22,243 bases of DNA, taken from assembly GCA_019419405.1 (NCBI GenBank), contig DYAA01000055.1, forward strand, positions 1 to 22,243. The letters are read 5' to 3'. The DNA comes from Collinsella sp. Its GTDB lineage: Bacteria; Actinomycetota; Coriobacteriia; Coriobacteriales; Coriobacteriaceae. A model generated the notes under the pieces. That model searched no databases. It worked only from the letters and a program-made list of their open reading frames with translations, and was not told where the DNA came from. The position numbers were made by a program, and so were the translations under genes. Below, piece by piece: positions 1-6,732 of the stretch. The stretch's first letter is position 1. Every line of letters begins with the position of its first letter.

Positions 1-226
1 AGCCATCCCCTCCCGTCGGGGCTTTAGCCGGGGTGCCATGCGGCACCCCGGGGTATCCGGTATTACCCGTCCTTTCGGGCGGCTATCCCGGGGGAGGGGG
101 CAGGTTCTCCACGTGTTACTCAGCCGTTCGCCACTCGCTTCCCTCCGGAGAGGGGTGCCGTTCGACTTGCATGTGTTAGGCGCGCCGCCAGCGTTCATCC
201 TGAGCCAGGATCGAACTCTCCGTCCA
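1..226 (-). rRNA. 16S ribosomal RNA, 5' part (gene continues past the left edge)
   Basis: On the minus strand the sequence reads AGAGTTCGATCCTGGCTCAG followed by GATGAACGCTGGCGGCGCGC, the universal 5' end of 16S rRNA. The motif equivalent to E. coli position 8 falls at 219, which puts the mature 5' end near 226. The first variable region (CGAACGGCACCCCTCTCCGG, then GAGTAACACGTGGAGAACC) matches what I remember of Collinsella 16S genes, so the genus call is from memory and not a search. Only about 226 bases of roughly 1500 are inside the window. Confidence 0.97.
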
Positions 227-640
227 AAATAAATGGGCTTCGAGCCCGTCCGGTCCTCACAACTATTAGCTGATCGGTTCCGTTCGATTCATATGGTTTT
301 AGTATAGGAAAAGGAATTTCTCGGGGCCGCCTCTCGGCGGCCTTGCGAAAAACAAATCCAAGTTAGACCATTTCAAATGGTTCGATGTCTGCCCGGATGC
401 GACACTGAAGTAAGTGTCCATCCTCGCAGTATCCGGTTCTCAAGGTGCACGCCTTGCGGCTGATCCGGTCTCACCGGGCCGCGCGGCAAGGAGATATATT
501 GCCAGACCGGAGGGGGCCCCGGGGGCGGGAATCATGCACTCCATATTTTGTTCACAAATGAATAGAACCCTCAGTTGCTTCACTGAGGCCGTATTCGAAG
601 CAGCAGCTTCTGATATTGGCGATGACCAGCTGGTTTATAG
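227..640 (-). promoter_or_regulatory. Leader region of the rRNA operon
   Basis: This non-coding stretch lies directly upstream of the 16S 5' end. On the minus strand it holds a perfect 7-bp hairpin at 325-342 (GGCCGCC, loop, GGCGGCC), a short inverted repeat at 368-380 and another hairpin at 571-588 (CTCAGT/ACTGAG). Such structures are usual in rRNA leaders, where they take part in processing and antitermination. I looked for a strong -35/-10 pair and found none convincing, so the operon promoter is not assigned. Short open frames on the plus strand here have no ribosome binding site and look spurious. Confidence 0.6.
435..450 (-). promoter_or_regulatory. Candidate boxA-like antitermination motif in the rRNA leader
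   Basis: The minus strand reads GTGCACCTTGAGAACC about 210 bases upstream of the 16S gene. The TTGAGAAC core resembles the boxA element in actinobacterial rRNA leaders, where Nus factors bind the nascent RNA and prevent premature termination. The position in the leader fits. The flanking boxB/boxC parts are not clear, so this is a motif match only. Confidence 0.4.
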
Positions 641-758
641 GTGTTAAGGCATCGGTCATCTCTGGTGCGCCACTTTACTCCAAAAGCATCAGCTATTTGT
701 TTCCCGTCGGTAAAAGGCAGGTTTTGTTCGCCAAGCGTTCTTATATATAGAGAAGTTC

Positions 759-770
759 GGGTTCGAACCC
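759..770. repeat. Orphan tRNA T-arm-like palindrome
   Basis: GGGTTCGAACCC, the core of a tRNA T-arm, occurs here without a tRNA around it: no acceptor, D or anticodon stem can be assembled on either strand. It is followed by an A-rich stretch and a hairpin terminator (784-813) in the same order and spacing as at 2042-2096 beside the tRNA-Lys gene, so this may be a decayed relative of that arrangement. Confidence 0.5.
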
Positions 771-783
771 GTACACCGGCAAC

Positions 784-813
784 AAAAAAGCGACCAACCG
801 AAGTTGATCGCTT
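784..813 (-). terminator. Rho-independent terminator, minus strand
   Basis: On the minus strand AAGCGATCAAC, loop TTCG, GTTGGTCGCTT is followed by a run of T. The stem is 11 bp with one wobble pair. The same stem-loop core (CAACTTCGGTTGG) is used by the tRNA-Lys terminator at 2067-2096. It would end transcription coming from the TraX gene and the remnant frame, and so insulate the rRNA leader. Confidence 0.8.
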
Positions 814-816
814 TCA

Positions 817-1057
817 ATTCTATGCTGGAGCATCTAGAGGGTGTTTCCGAACTCATTTTCTCGCTGCCATTCATGCTTTCGAAGCATCGTTCGACCTCCG
901 CAGCCTCATGTTTTGAGGATCTGCCGTGTTTATCACTGTTATTAATGAGTGTGTGGAAGTGATCCTCATACAGATACGTCGATCCGCCAGATAACTGAGA
1001 AGCATCTTTCTGCAGCCCTCGTTGTCTATCCTCACATCTCTCAGGTCTTCCGGAAAT
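817..1057 (-). pseudogene. Possible gene remnant downstream of TraX
   Basis: One minus-strand frame stays open from 1057 into the terminator at 784-813 and beyond. Its translation has a protein-like composition (for example YLYEDHFHTLINNSDKHGR and EAAEVERCFESMNGSEKMSS). There is no plausible start codon with a ribosome binding site, and no stop before the terminator hairpin, so it is best read as the broken C-terminal part of a lost gene. I do not recognise the family. The stretch is AT-richer than the core genes and shares that look with the adjacent TraX gene, which suggests both belong to one acquired segment. An open frame by chance cannot be excluded. Confidence 0.25.
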
Positions 1058-1114
1058 TCACAAGCAGTCTTAGGGTCAATTTGTTTCTGCTTTCAGAGAC
1101 TTGTTTGAGAGTTT

Positions 1115-1912
1115 TTAAAGACAGTTCAAAACAATAAGTGAGACACCATAAAGCAGAGCAAGATGTGCCGGATAGAAAATGTAGAAGAAATATTTCAGCT
1201 TCAGCCCTCGCTTGCCATTATAAAGATTGATAAGCAGCAACGAAACGACCGCGGCGGCAACATCAGGATTTAATACATTAGCTGTAGCAAACTCAAATCC
1301 GCCGCCAACTATATGGCACGACGAAAGGAACACTGCGCATACTGCAGCAAAGAACATCTTGGCCTTGTTGTCGTGGAATAAATAGAACGCAGCCACAAGC
1401 AGAATGCCATACACACCGCCATCTAGTTTAGTGTATTCAGCTGCCAGTGCCGTCAAAACAATCAGAGCAATTTCTGCGATGTGCCTCTTCCATTTTGAAA
1501 GACTTTGTATCTTTTCCAGAATAATCAAAAAGACCAAGGAAAGCAGGAGCTCATACATAACATTCTGTTGCCGAAGGTCAAATAGCTGCCCGGTTTGAAC
1601 GAAATCGTATATGGGCTCCGCAATGATTGCGAAGACAAGCATATTTCGCAGGTACTTCTTTATGTCATGAGTATGCAAAAATCCCTCAACTATCAAAAAG
1701 CAAAATAAGGGAAATGCAATTCTGCCAAGAACATGAAGCACATCCGAAGCCTCGCTTAGAATCGCCCACTGTTCGTCTGATATCTGATTGTGCGATGCGT
1801 GAGTCATGATTCCATTGGTCAGGACGATCCTGCTTACATGATCGAGAACCATCGAAATGGCTGCTATTATCTTTAATGTGCTGCCGCTAATTCCGTATCT
1901 ATTTGTTTTCAT
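1115..1912 (-). CDS. TraX family membrane protein
   Basis: The 265-residue product resembles TraX, the integral membrane protein that acetylates the N-terminus of F pilin in conjugative plasmids. Chromosomal TraX-like proteins in Gram-positive bacteria have no established substrate. The N-terminus (TLKIIAAISMVLDHVSR) and the segment GRIAFPLFCFLIVEGF, followed by HTHDIKKYLRNML, are typical of the family, and about eight hydrophobic segments run through the protein. The ATG has a good ribosome binding site (AAGGAA, 6 bases upstream). No other conjugation gene is near, so a pilus role is unsupported. The gene is clearly AT-richer than its neighbours, a sign of transfer. Its start lies only 13 bases from a displaced copy of the tRNA-Lys 3' end, so its leader must include that copy. 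Confidence 0.85.
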   Translation of the reverse strand: MKTNRYGISGSTLKIIAAISMVLDHVSRIVLTNGIMTHASHNQISDEQWAILSEASDVLHVLGRIAFPLFCFLIVEGFLHTHDIKKYLRNMLVFAIIAEPIYDFVQTGQLFDLRQQNVMYELLLSLVFLIILEKIQSLSKWKRHIAEIALIVLTALAAEYTKLDGGVYGILLVAAFYLFHDNKAKMFFAAVCAVFLSSCHIVGGGFEFATANVLNPDVAAAVVSLLLINLYNGKRGLKLKYFFYIFYPAHLALLYGVSLIVLNCL

Positions 1913-1925
1913 TTCGTATTCCTTA

Positions 1926-1949
1926 CTTTGGGTGGGCCGTCAGGGGTTC
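1926..1949 (-). repeat. Displaced copy of the tRNA-Lys 3' end (24-bp direct repeat)
   Basis: These 24 bases are identical to 2105-2128, the 3' end of the tRNA-Lys gene (acceptor 3' strand, discriminator, and the 3' half of the T-arm up to the T-loop). Identity stops inside the T-loop. Duplication of a tRNA 3' end is the usual footprint of a tyrosine-recombinase element, but the two copies are only 179 bases apart and enclose no gene. Confidence 0.9.
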
Positions 1950-2053
1950 AGCCTGCTTCGCAGGCGGCCGCTGCGGCGCTTTCGCGCCTTGCGCGCTGCG
2001 CTGGCAAACGCTCACGCGTTTACTCAGCTCCGCGCCCCGACGGGTTCGAACCC
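1950..2053. repeat. Stacked hairpin cluster ending in a T-arm palindrome
   Basis: Directly after the tRNA 3'-end copy comes a series of inverted repeats: GCCTG-CTTCG-CAGGC (1951-1965), GGCGC-TTTC-GCGCC (1975-1988) and AAACGC-TCAC-GCGTTT (2006-2021). The cluster ends with GGGTTCGAACCC (2042-2053). No coding signal is convincing. A similar order of parts occurs beside tRNA-Gly at 17390-17525. Confidence 0.75.
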
Positions 2054-2066
2054 ATGAAAGGGCGAC

Positions 2067-2096
2067 AAAAAAGACGGCCAACCGAAGTTGACCGTC
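2067..2096 (-). terminator. Terminator of tRNA-Lys
   Basis: On the minus strand GACGGTCAAC, loop TTCG, GTTGGCCGTC is followed by six T. It lies 15 bases past the tRNA 3' end and fits a single-gene tRNA transcript. Confidence 0.9.
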
Positions 2097-2111
2097 TCAA
2101 CAATCTTTGGG

Positions 2112-2184
2112 TGGGCCGTCAGGGGTTCGAACCCTGGACCTTGGGATTAAAAGTCCCCTGCTCTGCCAGCTGAGCTAACGGCCC
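2112..2184 (-). tRNA. tRNA-Lys (anticodon TTT)
   Basis: The minus strand folds into a complete cloverleaf: acceptor GGGCCGT pairs with ACGGCCC, the D-arm begins GCTCAGCTGG, the anticodon loop is CTTTTAA with anticodon TTT, and the T-arm is CAGGG-TTCGAAC-CCCTG. The discriminator is A. The next bases are CCC and not CCA, so the terminal CCA is not encoded exactly and must be completed enzymatically. The gene is transcribed alone, with its own promoter and terminator. Confidence 0.97.
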
Positions 2185-2193
2185 GCGGGTGGC

Positions 2194-2222
2194 ATTGTAC
2201 CACGGTCTGGGACTATTCCCAA
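2194..2222 (-). promoter_or_regulatory. Promoter of tRNA-Lys
   Basis: On the minus strand TTGGGA (2222-2217) and TACAAT (2199-2194) are separated by 17 bases, a good match to the vegetative sigma factor consensus. Transcription would start just before the tRNA 5' end at 2184. The -35 box overlaps the last codons and stop of the aminopeptidase gene. Confidence 0.65.
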
Positions 2223-3493
2223 CTCCATTGGCCGTTCTGGAAAATCACAACTTCACGTCCATCAGGCGTAATGCCCACAATATCGATGTCGTCCGTGCCG
2301 ATCATAAAATCGACGTGCGTGCTCGAGACGTTAACGCCATGCTCCAGAAGCTCCTCCTTGGACATGTCATACCCACCCTCGATGCATTCGGGGAAACCGA
2401 CACCTAGCGCGAGATGGCAGCTAGCGTTCTCGTCATAGAGCGTATCGTAGAACAGAACACCACTTTCGCGGATCGGCGTGTTCTTGGAAATGAGCGCGAC
2501 CTCTCCCAGGTGAGCAGCGCCCTCGTCAGTATCGATGATACTTGCGAGCGTTGCCTTGCCCACGCGGGCGTCGTAGTCCACCACGCGGCCGCCCTCGAAC
2601 TTAATCCAAAAATCTTCGACCTTATTGCCGTGATGGATGAGCGGCATGGCCGAGTACACGATACCGTCGGCACGCATGCGATCGGGCGAGGTGAAGACTT
2701 CCTCGGTGGGAATGTTGGGGAAGAAGGGGTGCCCATCGGGCGTCTTGCCCTTGCCGCCGGCCCACTCGTGACCTTTCGTCATGCCAATCGTCAGATCGGT
2801 TCCATTTGCCGCGGTGTAATGCAGGTAGTCGAAACGATTGTCGTTCAGGAAACGCAGGTTCTTTTCGAATGCGGCGTCATGGAGTTCCCAGTCGCTCTCT
2901 GGGTCCTGGCCATCGGCGCGCGCGGTGTGCAGAATCGCATTCCACAGCTTATAGATTGCAACCTCATCGGCGTCTCCCGGGAACACCTCGTGCGCCCAAG
3001 CCACGACCGGAGCGCCGGCGATGCACCACGGATTGATGTTGTAATCCAGTCCACGGCGGAAAACTTTGCACTGCGTATTCCTCGCCTTTGATGCCGCGGC
3101 CGGCTTGGCTGGATCGATGCCCTTGAGGGCCGCAGGATCCGCACCCTCGATAAAGACAAAGCAGGCACCATCCTGGGCCAAGGAATCCAGCTGCATGCGC
3201 TTCCACTCGGGCGTCTGCTCAAAATAGCTTTTCTCGACATGCTCGTACGTGAGCCTCGTCACGGCATCATCGGCCCAAATGACCGTCACGTGGCCGGCGC
3301 CGGCAGCATAGGCCTCCGCGACCACCACGCGCGCAAACGGCGCGCACTCGACCGGAGACTGAACGACGACCTCCTGGCCGGGCTTGACGTTTACGCCCTT
3401 GCGGACGACCAGGCGCGCGTAGTTTTTAATCTTGGGCTCCAGGGCCTTCATGCCCTCCAGAGCCTCTTCGACCGTCAGGGCAGCTCGAATCAT
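2213..3493 (-). CDS. M29 family metallo-aminopeptidase (AmpS/PepS type)
   Basis: The 426-residue protein is a cytoplasmic two-metal exopeptidase that removes N-terminal residues from peptides. Family features are visible in order: the N-terminal region KPGQEVVVQSPVECAPFARV (about 37-56), PNIPTEEVFTSPD (about 259-271) carrying a metal-binding Glu, LGEVAL (about 329-334), ENASCHLALG (about 355-364) and THVDFMIGT (about 392-400) with the remaining Glu, His and Asp ligands. Length is normal for M29. I chose the ATG at 3493 over the one at 3505: GGAG sits 6 bases before it, and it is partly made of the earlier ATG, which itself has no ribosome binding site. The gene stands alone after the terminator at 3522-3552. 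Its 3' end overlaps the tRNA-Lys promoter. Confidence 0.92.
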   Translation of the reverse strand: MIRAALTVEEALEGMKALEPKIKNYARLVVRKGVNVKPGQEVVVQSPVECAPFARVVVAEAYAAGAGHVTVIWADDAVTRLTYEHVEKSYFEQTPEWKRMQLDSLAQDGACFVFIEGADPAALKGIDPAKPAAASKARNTQCKVFRRGLDYNINPWCIAGAPVVAWAHEVFPGDADEVAIYKLWNAILHTARADGQDPESDWELHDAAFEKNLRFLNDNRFDYLHYTAANGTDLTIGMTKGHEWAGGKGKTPDGHPFFPNIPTEEVFTSPDRMRADGIVYSAMPLIHHGNKVEDFWIKFEGGRVVDYDARVGKATLASIIDTDEGAAHLGEVALISKNTPIRESGVLFYDTLYDENASCHLALGVGFPECIEGGYDMSKEELLEHGVNVSSTHVDFMIGTDDIDIVGITPDGREVVIFQNGQWSWE

Positions 3494-3521
3494 GTGCCAC
3501 TCCATCTATCTATAGAACAGT

Positions 3522-3552
3522 AAAAAGGCGCGCCGCAAAAACGACGCGCCTT
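3522..3552 (-). terminator. Terminator after purC and the membrane protein
   Basis: On the minus strand AAGGCGCGTCG, a short loop, then CGGCGCGCCTT is followed by T residues. The 11-bp stem has one wobble pair. It closes the transcript running through purC and the downstream membrane protein, about 30 bases after the latter's stop. Confidence 0.85.
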
Positions 3553-3582
3553 ATATCTTAGCGATAAGTATGTATGCAAACG

Positions 3583-4158
3583 CTACTTCTTCTTGGAGTC
3601 CTTCTTGTCCTCCTCGGCAGCCGCGCGCTCAATAAGAGCGTTGAGCTTGTTCTCGGACATGCCCTCGGCCTGCGCGCGGTACATGTTGCGCAAGGGACGA
3701 ATACGAGCGAAGTCATAGATAAAGTCGCCCAAAATGATGACGTAGGACAAAACAATGCCGACCATCTGGACAGGGCTGGACACCATGCCAGCGGGAGCGA
3801 AGTACAGCGAGGCCCAAATTGCCACGACGAGCACCATGCCAATGGCGAGCACAATCCACCAGATGCGACGGCGCTTGGTGTAGTCCTCGTCCTGCTTGAG
3901 GAGGATATTCGACACCGTATAGATGCGGTCCTCCTTGGCGCGCTGCTTAGCCTTGCGGGCGCGCTTCTCCTCTTTAGAGAGGCCCTCGAGGTTCTCGCCC
4001 TTCTCGAGCTCTTTGCGGCGTGCCTTAGACGAAGCCGGCACGACGCGAACGGAGCTCGCTGCTTGGCGGGCGGGCTTAGCAGATGCGGCAGACTTGCGCG
4101 CAACCCCGGTAACTTCGTGGGATTGCGTGCGCTTGTTCGTGGCGCTACGGGTACTCAC
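3583..4158 (-). CDS. Two-helix membrane protein with a charged N-terminal domain, function unknown
   Basis: I do not recognise a named family. The 191-residue product has a long basic and Ala-rich N-terminus (about 1-60), then a highly charged stretch (LSKEEKRARKAKQRAKEDR, about 60-80) that may form a coiled coil. Two membrane helices follow (about 99-118, WWIVLAIGMVLVVAIWASLY, and 126-148), and the tail ends in a Lys/Asp/Glu-rich cluster (EEDKKDSKKK). Both termini probably face the cytoplasm. The start is GTG directly after the purC stop codon (TAAGTG), with AAGGAG 9 bases upstream inside the end of purC, so translation is probably coupled. It ends shortly before a strong terminator. Nothing links it to purine synthesis other than position. 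Confidence 0.8.
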   Translation of the reverse strand: MSTRSATNKRTQSHEVTGVARKSAASAKPARQAASSVRVVPASSKARRKELEKGENLEGLSKEEKRARKAKQRAKEDRIYTVSNILLKQDEDYTKRRRIWWIVLAIGMVLVVAIWASLYFAPAGMVSSPVQMVGIVLSYVIILGDFIYDFARIRPLRNMYRAQAEGMSENKLNALIERAAAEEDKKDSKKK

Positions 4159-5046
4159 TTATGCGTTCTCCTTCATGCTTGTGAACTGGGAGCCCGTGAT
4201 GATCTGGAAGGCCTCGCGATAGCGCTCGGACGTGCCATCGATGACCTCGGCGGGCAGGTGCGGGGTCTCCCCCGTCATATCCCAGTTGGCCTTGAGCCAA
4301 TTGCGGACGAATTGCTTGTCGTAGCTAGGCTGGATCTTGCCCTCCTCGTAGCTGGCAGCAGGCCAGAAACGGCTGGAGTCGGGCGTGAGACACTCGTCGA
4401 TCAGCGTGACCTTGCCATCAATAACACCAAACTCGAACTTGGTGTCGGCAATGATGATGCCACGGGTCGCGGCGTACTCGGCGGCAGCCTTGTAGATCTT
4501 GAGGGAAAGGTCACGAATCTGCGTGGCGATGTCCTCGCCCACGATCTCGCAGCAACGCTCGAACGAGATGTTCTCGTCGTGGTCACCGATCTCGGCCTTC
4601 GTGGACGGCGTGAACAGCGGCTCAGGAAGCTTGGAAGCCTCGGTCAGGCCCTCAGGCAGCTGGATGCCGCAGACGGTGCCGTTCTCGTCGTAGGTCTTCT
4701 TGCCCGAACCGGTCAGATAGCCGCGGACGATGCACTCGATAGGAATCGTCTGGGCCTTCTTAACCAGCATGGCGCGGCCAGCGAGGTAGTCACGATACTC
4801 AGCAAACTCCTCGGGGAACTCCGCCGGGTCGATGGAAACGAGATGGTTGGGGACGATGTCGGCAAACTTATCGAACCAGAATGCCGAGATGCGATTGAGT
4901 ACCTCTCCCTTAAACGGAATCTCGTCGGGAAGAATGAAGTCGAACGCAGAAATGCGGTCGGTGGCGACCATCAGCAGGTTTTCACCGGCATCGTAAATAT
5001 CACGAACCTTGCCACGGGAATCCGGACGACGCTCCATCGTTGTCAC
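4159..5046 (-). CDS. purC: Phosphoribosylaminoimidazole-succinocarboxamide synthase (SAICAR synthetase)
   Basis: This cytoplasmic enzyme of de novo purine synthesis joins aspartate to CAIR with ATP, giving SAICAR, the substrate of PurB encoded at 15814-17157. Family motifs are clear: RGKVRDIYDAGENLLMVATD, RISAFDFILPDEIPFKG, PIECIVRGYLTGSG, and IIADTKFEFGV followed by LIDECLTPDSSRFWP. The length, about 295 residues, suits the longer form of the family. The longest frame begins with a GTG at 5055, but the ribosome binding site AAGGAG abuts that codon. The GTG at 5046 lies 8 bases from it and is the better start; an ATG at 5037 is too far. The gene is followed without a gap by the membrane protein. 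No PRPP- or purine-type riboswitch was seen upstream. Confidence 0.95.
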   Translation of the reverse strand: MTTMERRPDSRGKVRDIYDAGENLLMVATDRISAFDFILPDEIPFKGEVLNRISAFWFDKFADIVPNHLVSIDPAEFPEEFAEYRDYLAGRAMLVKKAQTIPIECIVRGYLTGSGKKTYDENGTVCGIQLPEGLTEASKLPEPLFTPSTKAEIGDHDENISFERCCEIVGEDIATQIRDLSLKIYKAAAEYAATRGIIIADTKFEFGVIDGKVTLIDECLTPDSSRFWPAASYEEGKIQPSYDKQFVRNWLKANWDMTGETPHLPAEVIDGTSERYREAFQIITGSQFTSMKENA

Positions 5047-5077
5047 GTGAGTCACTCCTTACCTAAATACGACAGAA

Positions 5078-5097
5078 ATGCGGGTTCTTTCCCGCAT
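5078..5097 (-). terminator. Weak terminator-like hairpin between the sensor kinase and purC
   Basis: On the minus strand ATGCGGG, loop AAAGAA, CCCGCAT is followed by TTCTGTC and not a clean T run. It sits about 60 bases after the kinase stop and about 32 before the purC start. It may stop some readthrough from the two-component operon or act in the purC leader. I see no good promoter in the 110-base gap. Confidence 0.4.
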
Positions 5098-5155
5098 GTT
5101 TTCGCAAACTCGGAGCGGCAGGGACGCGGCCCCTCCTTCACCGAATAGCGAAAAG

Positions 5156-6721
5156 CTAGTGCTCCATTGTAGTAGATGCCGCGTCTGCCGTGTGCTCGCG
5201 GGGCAGATGAATTGTAAAAGTCGTACCCTTTCCAAGCTCCGACTCCACGGATATGTAGCCATGGTGACGCTCGACGATCTGCTTGGTCACGGCGAGGCCA
5301 ACGCCCAGGCCGCCAGCTTCGCGGGCGCGGCTGGCATCGGCGCGCCAAAACCGCCCGAAGATGCGCGACAAATCGTCCTTGGCAATACCGATGCCGGTAT
5401 CAGAAACGGCAATGCTGACGTGCTTGCGGTCACTGAGCACCGACACCACGACCCAACCGCCCTCGGGGGTGTAGCGCATGGCATTGCTCATGAGGTTGAT
5501 AACACATTGCGTGATCATGTCGGGATCGGCCTCGACGACATCGTCGTGACCCTGGGTCTCGTCCGCAAAACGCAGGCGCAGATCGCGGTCGACAAACAGG
5601 CGCTCCTGGGCATTGACGATGGAACGCACGAAAGGAACCATGTCCACCGGCTCAAGGTTGAGCGGAGCCGTGCTGTTTTCCATGCGCGACAGGTCGAGCA
5701 TCTGCTGCACCAGACGAGCCAGGCGGCGCGTCTCGGAAGCAACGGTCTCCAAATGCTCATCGTCGGTGGGATACACGCCATCCTGCATGGCCTCGACCGT
5801 TGCGAGCATGGCCATAAGCGGCGTGCGAAGCTCATGTGCAACGTCTGAGGTCAGGCGCTTCTCGTGTTTCATATCCTTCTCGAGCGAAGTGGCCATCTCA
5901 TCGAAGGTCTCACCCAGCTGATCGATCTCGTCATCACCGCGCAGTCCCGTGCGAGCCGACAGGTCGCCGTCACGGATTTGCTTTGCGGTACTGGTGATGC
6001 GATGAATCGGCTTGGTGAGCATGCGCGACACGAGCGATCCGATAACGACCGAAATGCAGATTGCAACAACCGCGGCGAGGGCCATGGCGTTAAAGGTCTT
6101 CTCCCTAAACGCAGAGTCCGCCTTGGTGAGCAGAGCGTCGGAGCCGATGGCCCACAGCTTTACCTGTCCGACATGCTCGCCGGAAGACGTTACAATCTCG
6201 ACGTTAGCAACGCTATCGGAGTCGGTTGGAGCAGACGAGACCGGGCTATGCGATGCCCTCTTGCCGCTCGTGTCGTCGGTCGTAGCCTGGTTTTCGCGTA
6301 CATCGGCGGTGGCGCTTGCCGAGGGCCAGGAATCGTCATAAACGATCACGCCCTTTTTATTGACGACCTGCATGCCCAGATCGTCGGAAACCAAACTCGA
6401 CGTTGCGACCGTGCGCAGTTCTCCCGCGGTCCAAGAGCCGTTTTCCTCATATGAGGTCGCCAACTTCTCGGCAGCGGAATTTGCGATTTCGACGATATTG
6501 GAGCGTGTGTAATCCGAAAAGACTGTGCCCCACACAACAGAGACAACGCCCACCAGCACCAATACTGTCATGAGCGATGTCAGAGCAAAAGCAAGTGCCA
6601 TGCGCGAGGGATAGCTCATCGTTGGCCGTGAATCGGAACGAGGCGTGTTCCAACTAGCCTTGGAACCCGCCTCGCTCTCCTGCTTGTGCTTTTGTCCGAT
6701 TTCAAAGCGCGCAGGTGTCAT
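5156..6721 (-). CDS. Sensor histidine kinase (two-component system)
   Basis: The 521-residue membrane kinase senses an unknown external signal and phosphorylates the response regulator encoded just upstream. Parts in order: a hydrophilic cytoplasmic tail (1-38), membrane helix 1 (about 41-67), an extracellular domain of about 140 residues rich in Ser/Thr, helix 2 (about 210-231), a HAMP linker (MLTKPIHRI to about 285), the dimerisation domain with the phospho-acceptor His296 in DVAHELRTPL, then the ATP-binding domain with the N box NLMSNAMRYTPEGG, a G box DTGIGI, and GLGVGLAVTKQIVERHHG. All catalytic motifs are intact. The start is 11 bases after the regulator stop with a modest AGGGA site; an internal ATG at residue 35 lacks one. 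The extracytoplasmic domain does not reveal the ligand. Confidence 0.93.
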   Translation of the reverse strand: MTPARFEIGQKHKQESEAGSKASWNTPRSDSRPTMSYPSRMALAFALTSLMTVLVLVGVVSVVWGTVFSDYTRSNIVEIANSAAEKLATSYEENGSWTAGELRTVATSSLVSDDLGMQVVNKKGVIVYDDSWPSASATADVRENQATTDDTSGKRASHSPVSSAPTDSDSVANVEIVTSSGEHVGQVKLWAIGSDALLTKADSAFREKTFNAMALAAVVAICISVVIGSLVSRMLTKPIHRITSTAKQIRDGDLSARTGLRGDDEIDQLGETFDEMATSLEKDMKHEKRLTSDVAHELRTPLMAMLATVEAMQDGVYPTDDEHLETVASETRRLARLVQQMLDLSRMENSTAPLNLEPVDMVPFVRSIVNAQERLFVDRDLRLRFADETQGHDDVVEADPDMITQCVINLMSNAMRYTPEGGWVVVSVLSDRKHVSIAVSDTGIGIAKDDLSRIFGRFWRADASRAREAGGLGVGLAVTKQIVERHHGYISVESELGKGTTFTIHLPREHTADAASTTMEH

Positions 6722-6732
6722 ATGTGATTTCC

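Noticed and set aside
1926..2128. Conventional integrative element with att sites at tRNA-Lys
   Set aside because: The direct repeats are only 179 bases apart and enclose no integrase or cargo, so at most this is a scar or a different kind of element.
1928..2173. Small plus-strand frame whose translation contains GRQGFEPWTLGLKVPCSA
   Set aside because: This is the antisense translation of the tRNA-Lys gene, a well-known false gene call.
3574..5148. Long open frame on the plus strand opposite purC and the membrane protein
   Set aside because: It mirrors well-supported minus-strand genes in a GC-rich genome, has no ribosome binding site and no recognisable domain.
5047..5155. Purine or PRPP riboswitch ahead of purC
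   Set aside because: The gap is only about 110 bases and shows one simple hairpin and none of the conserved aptamer cores I know.
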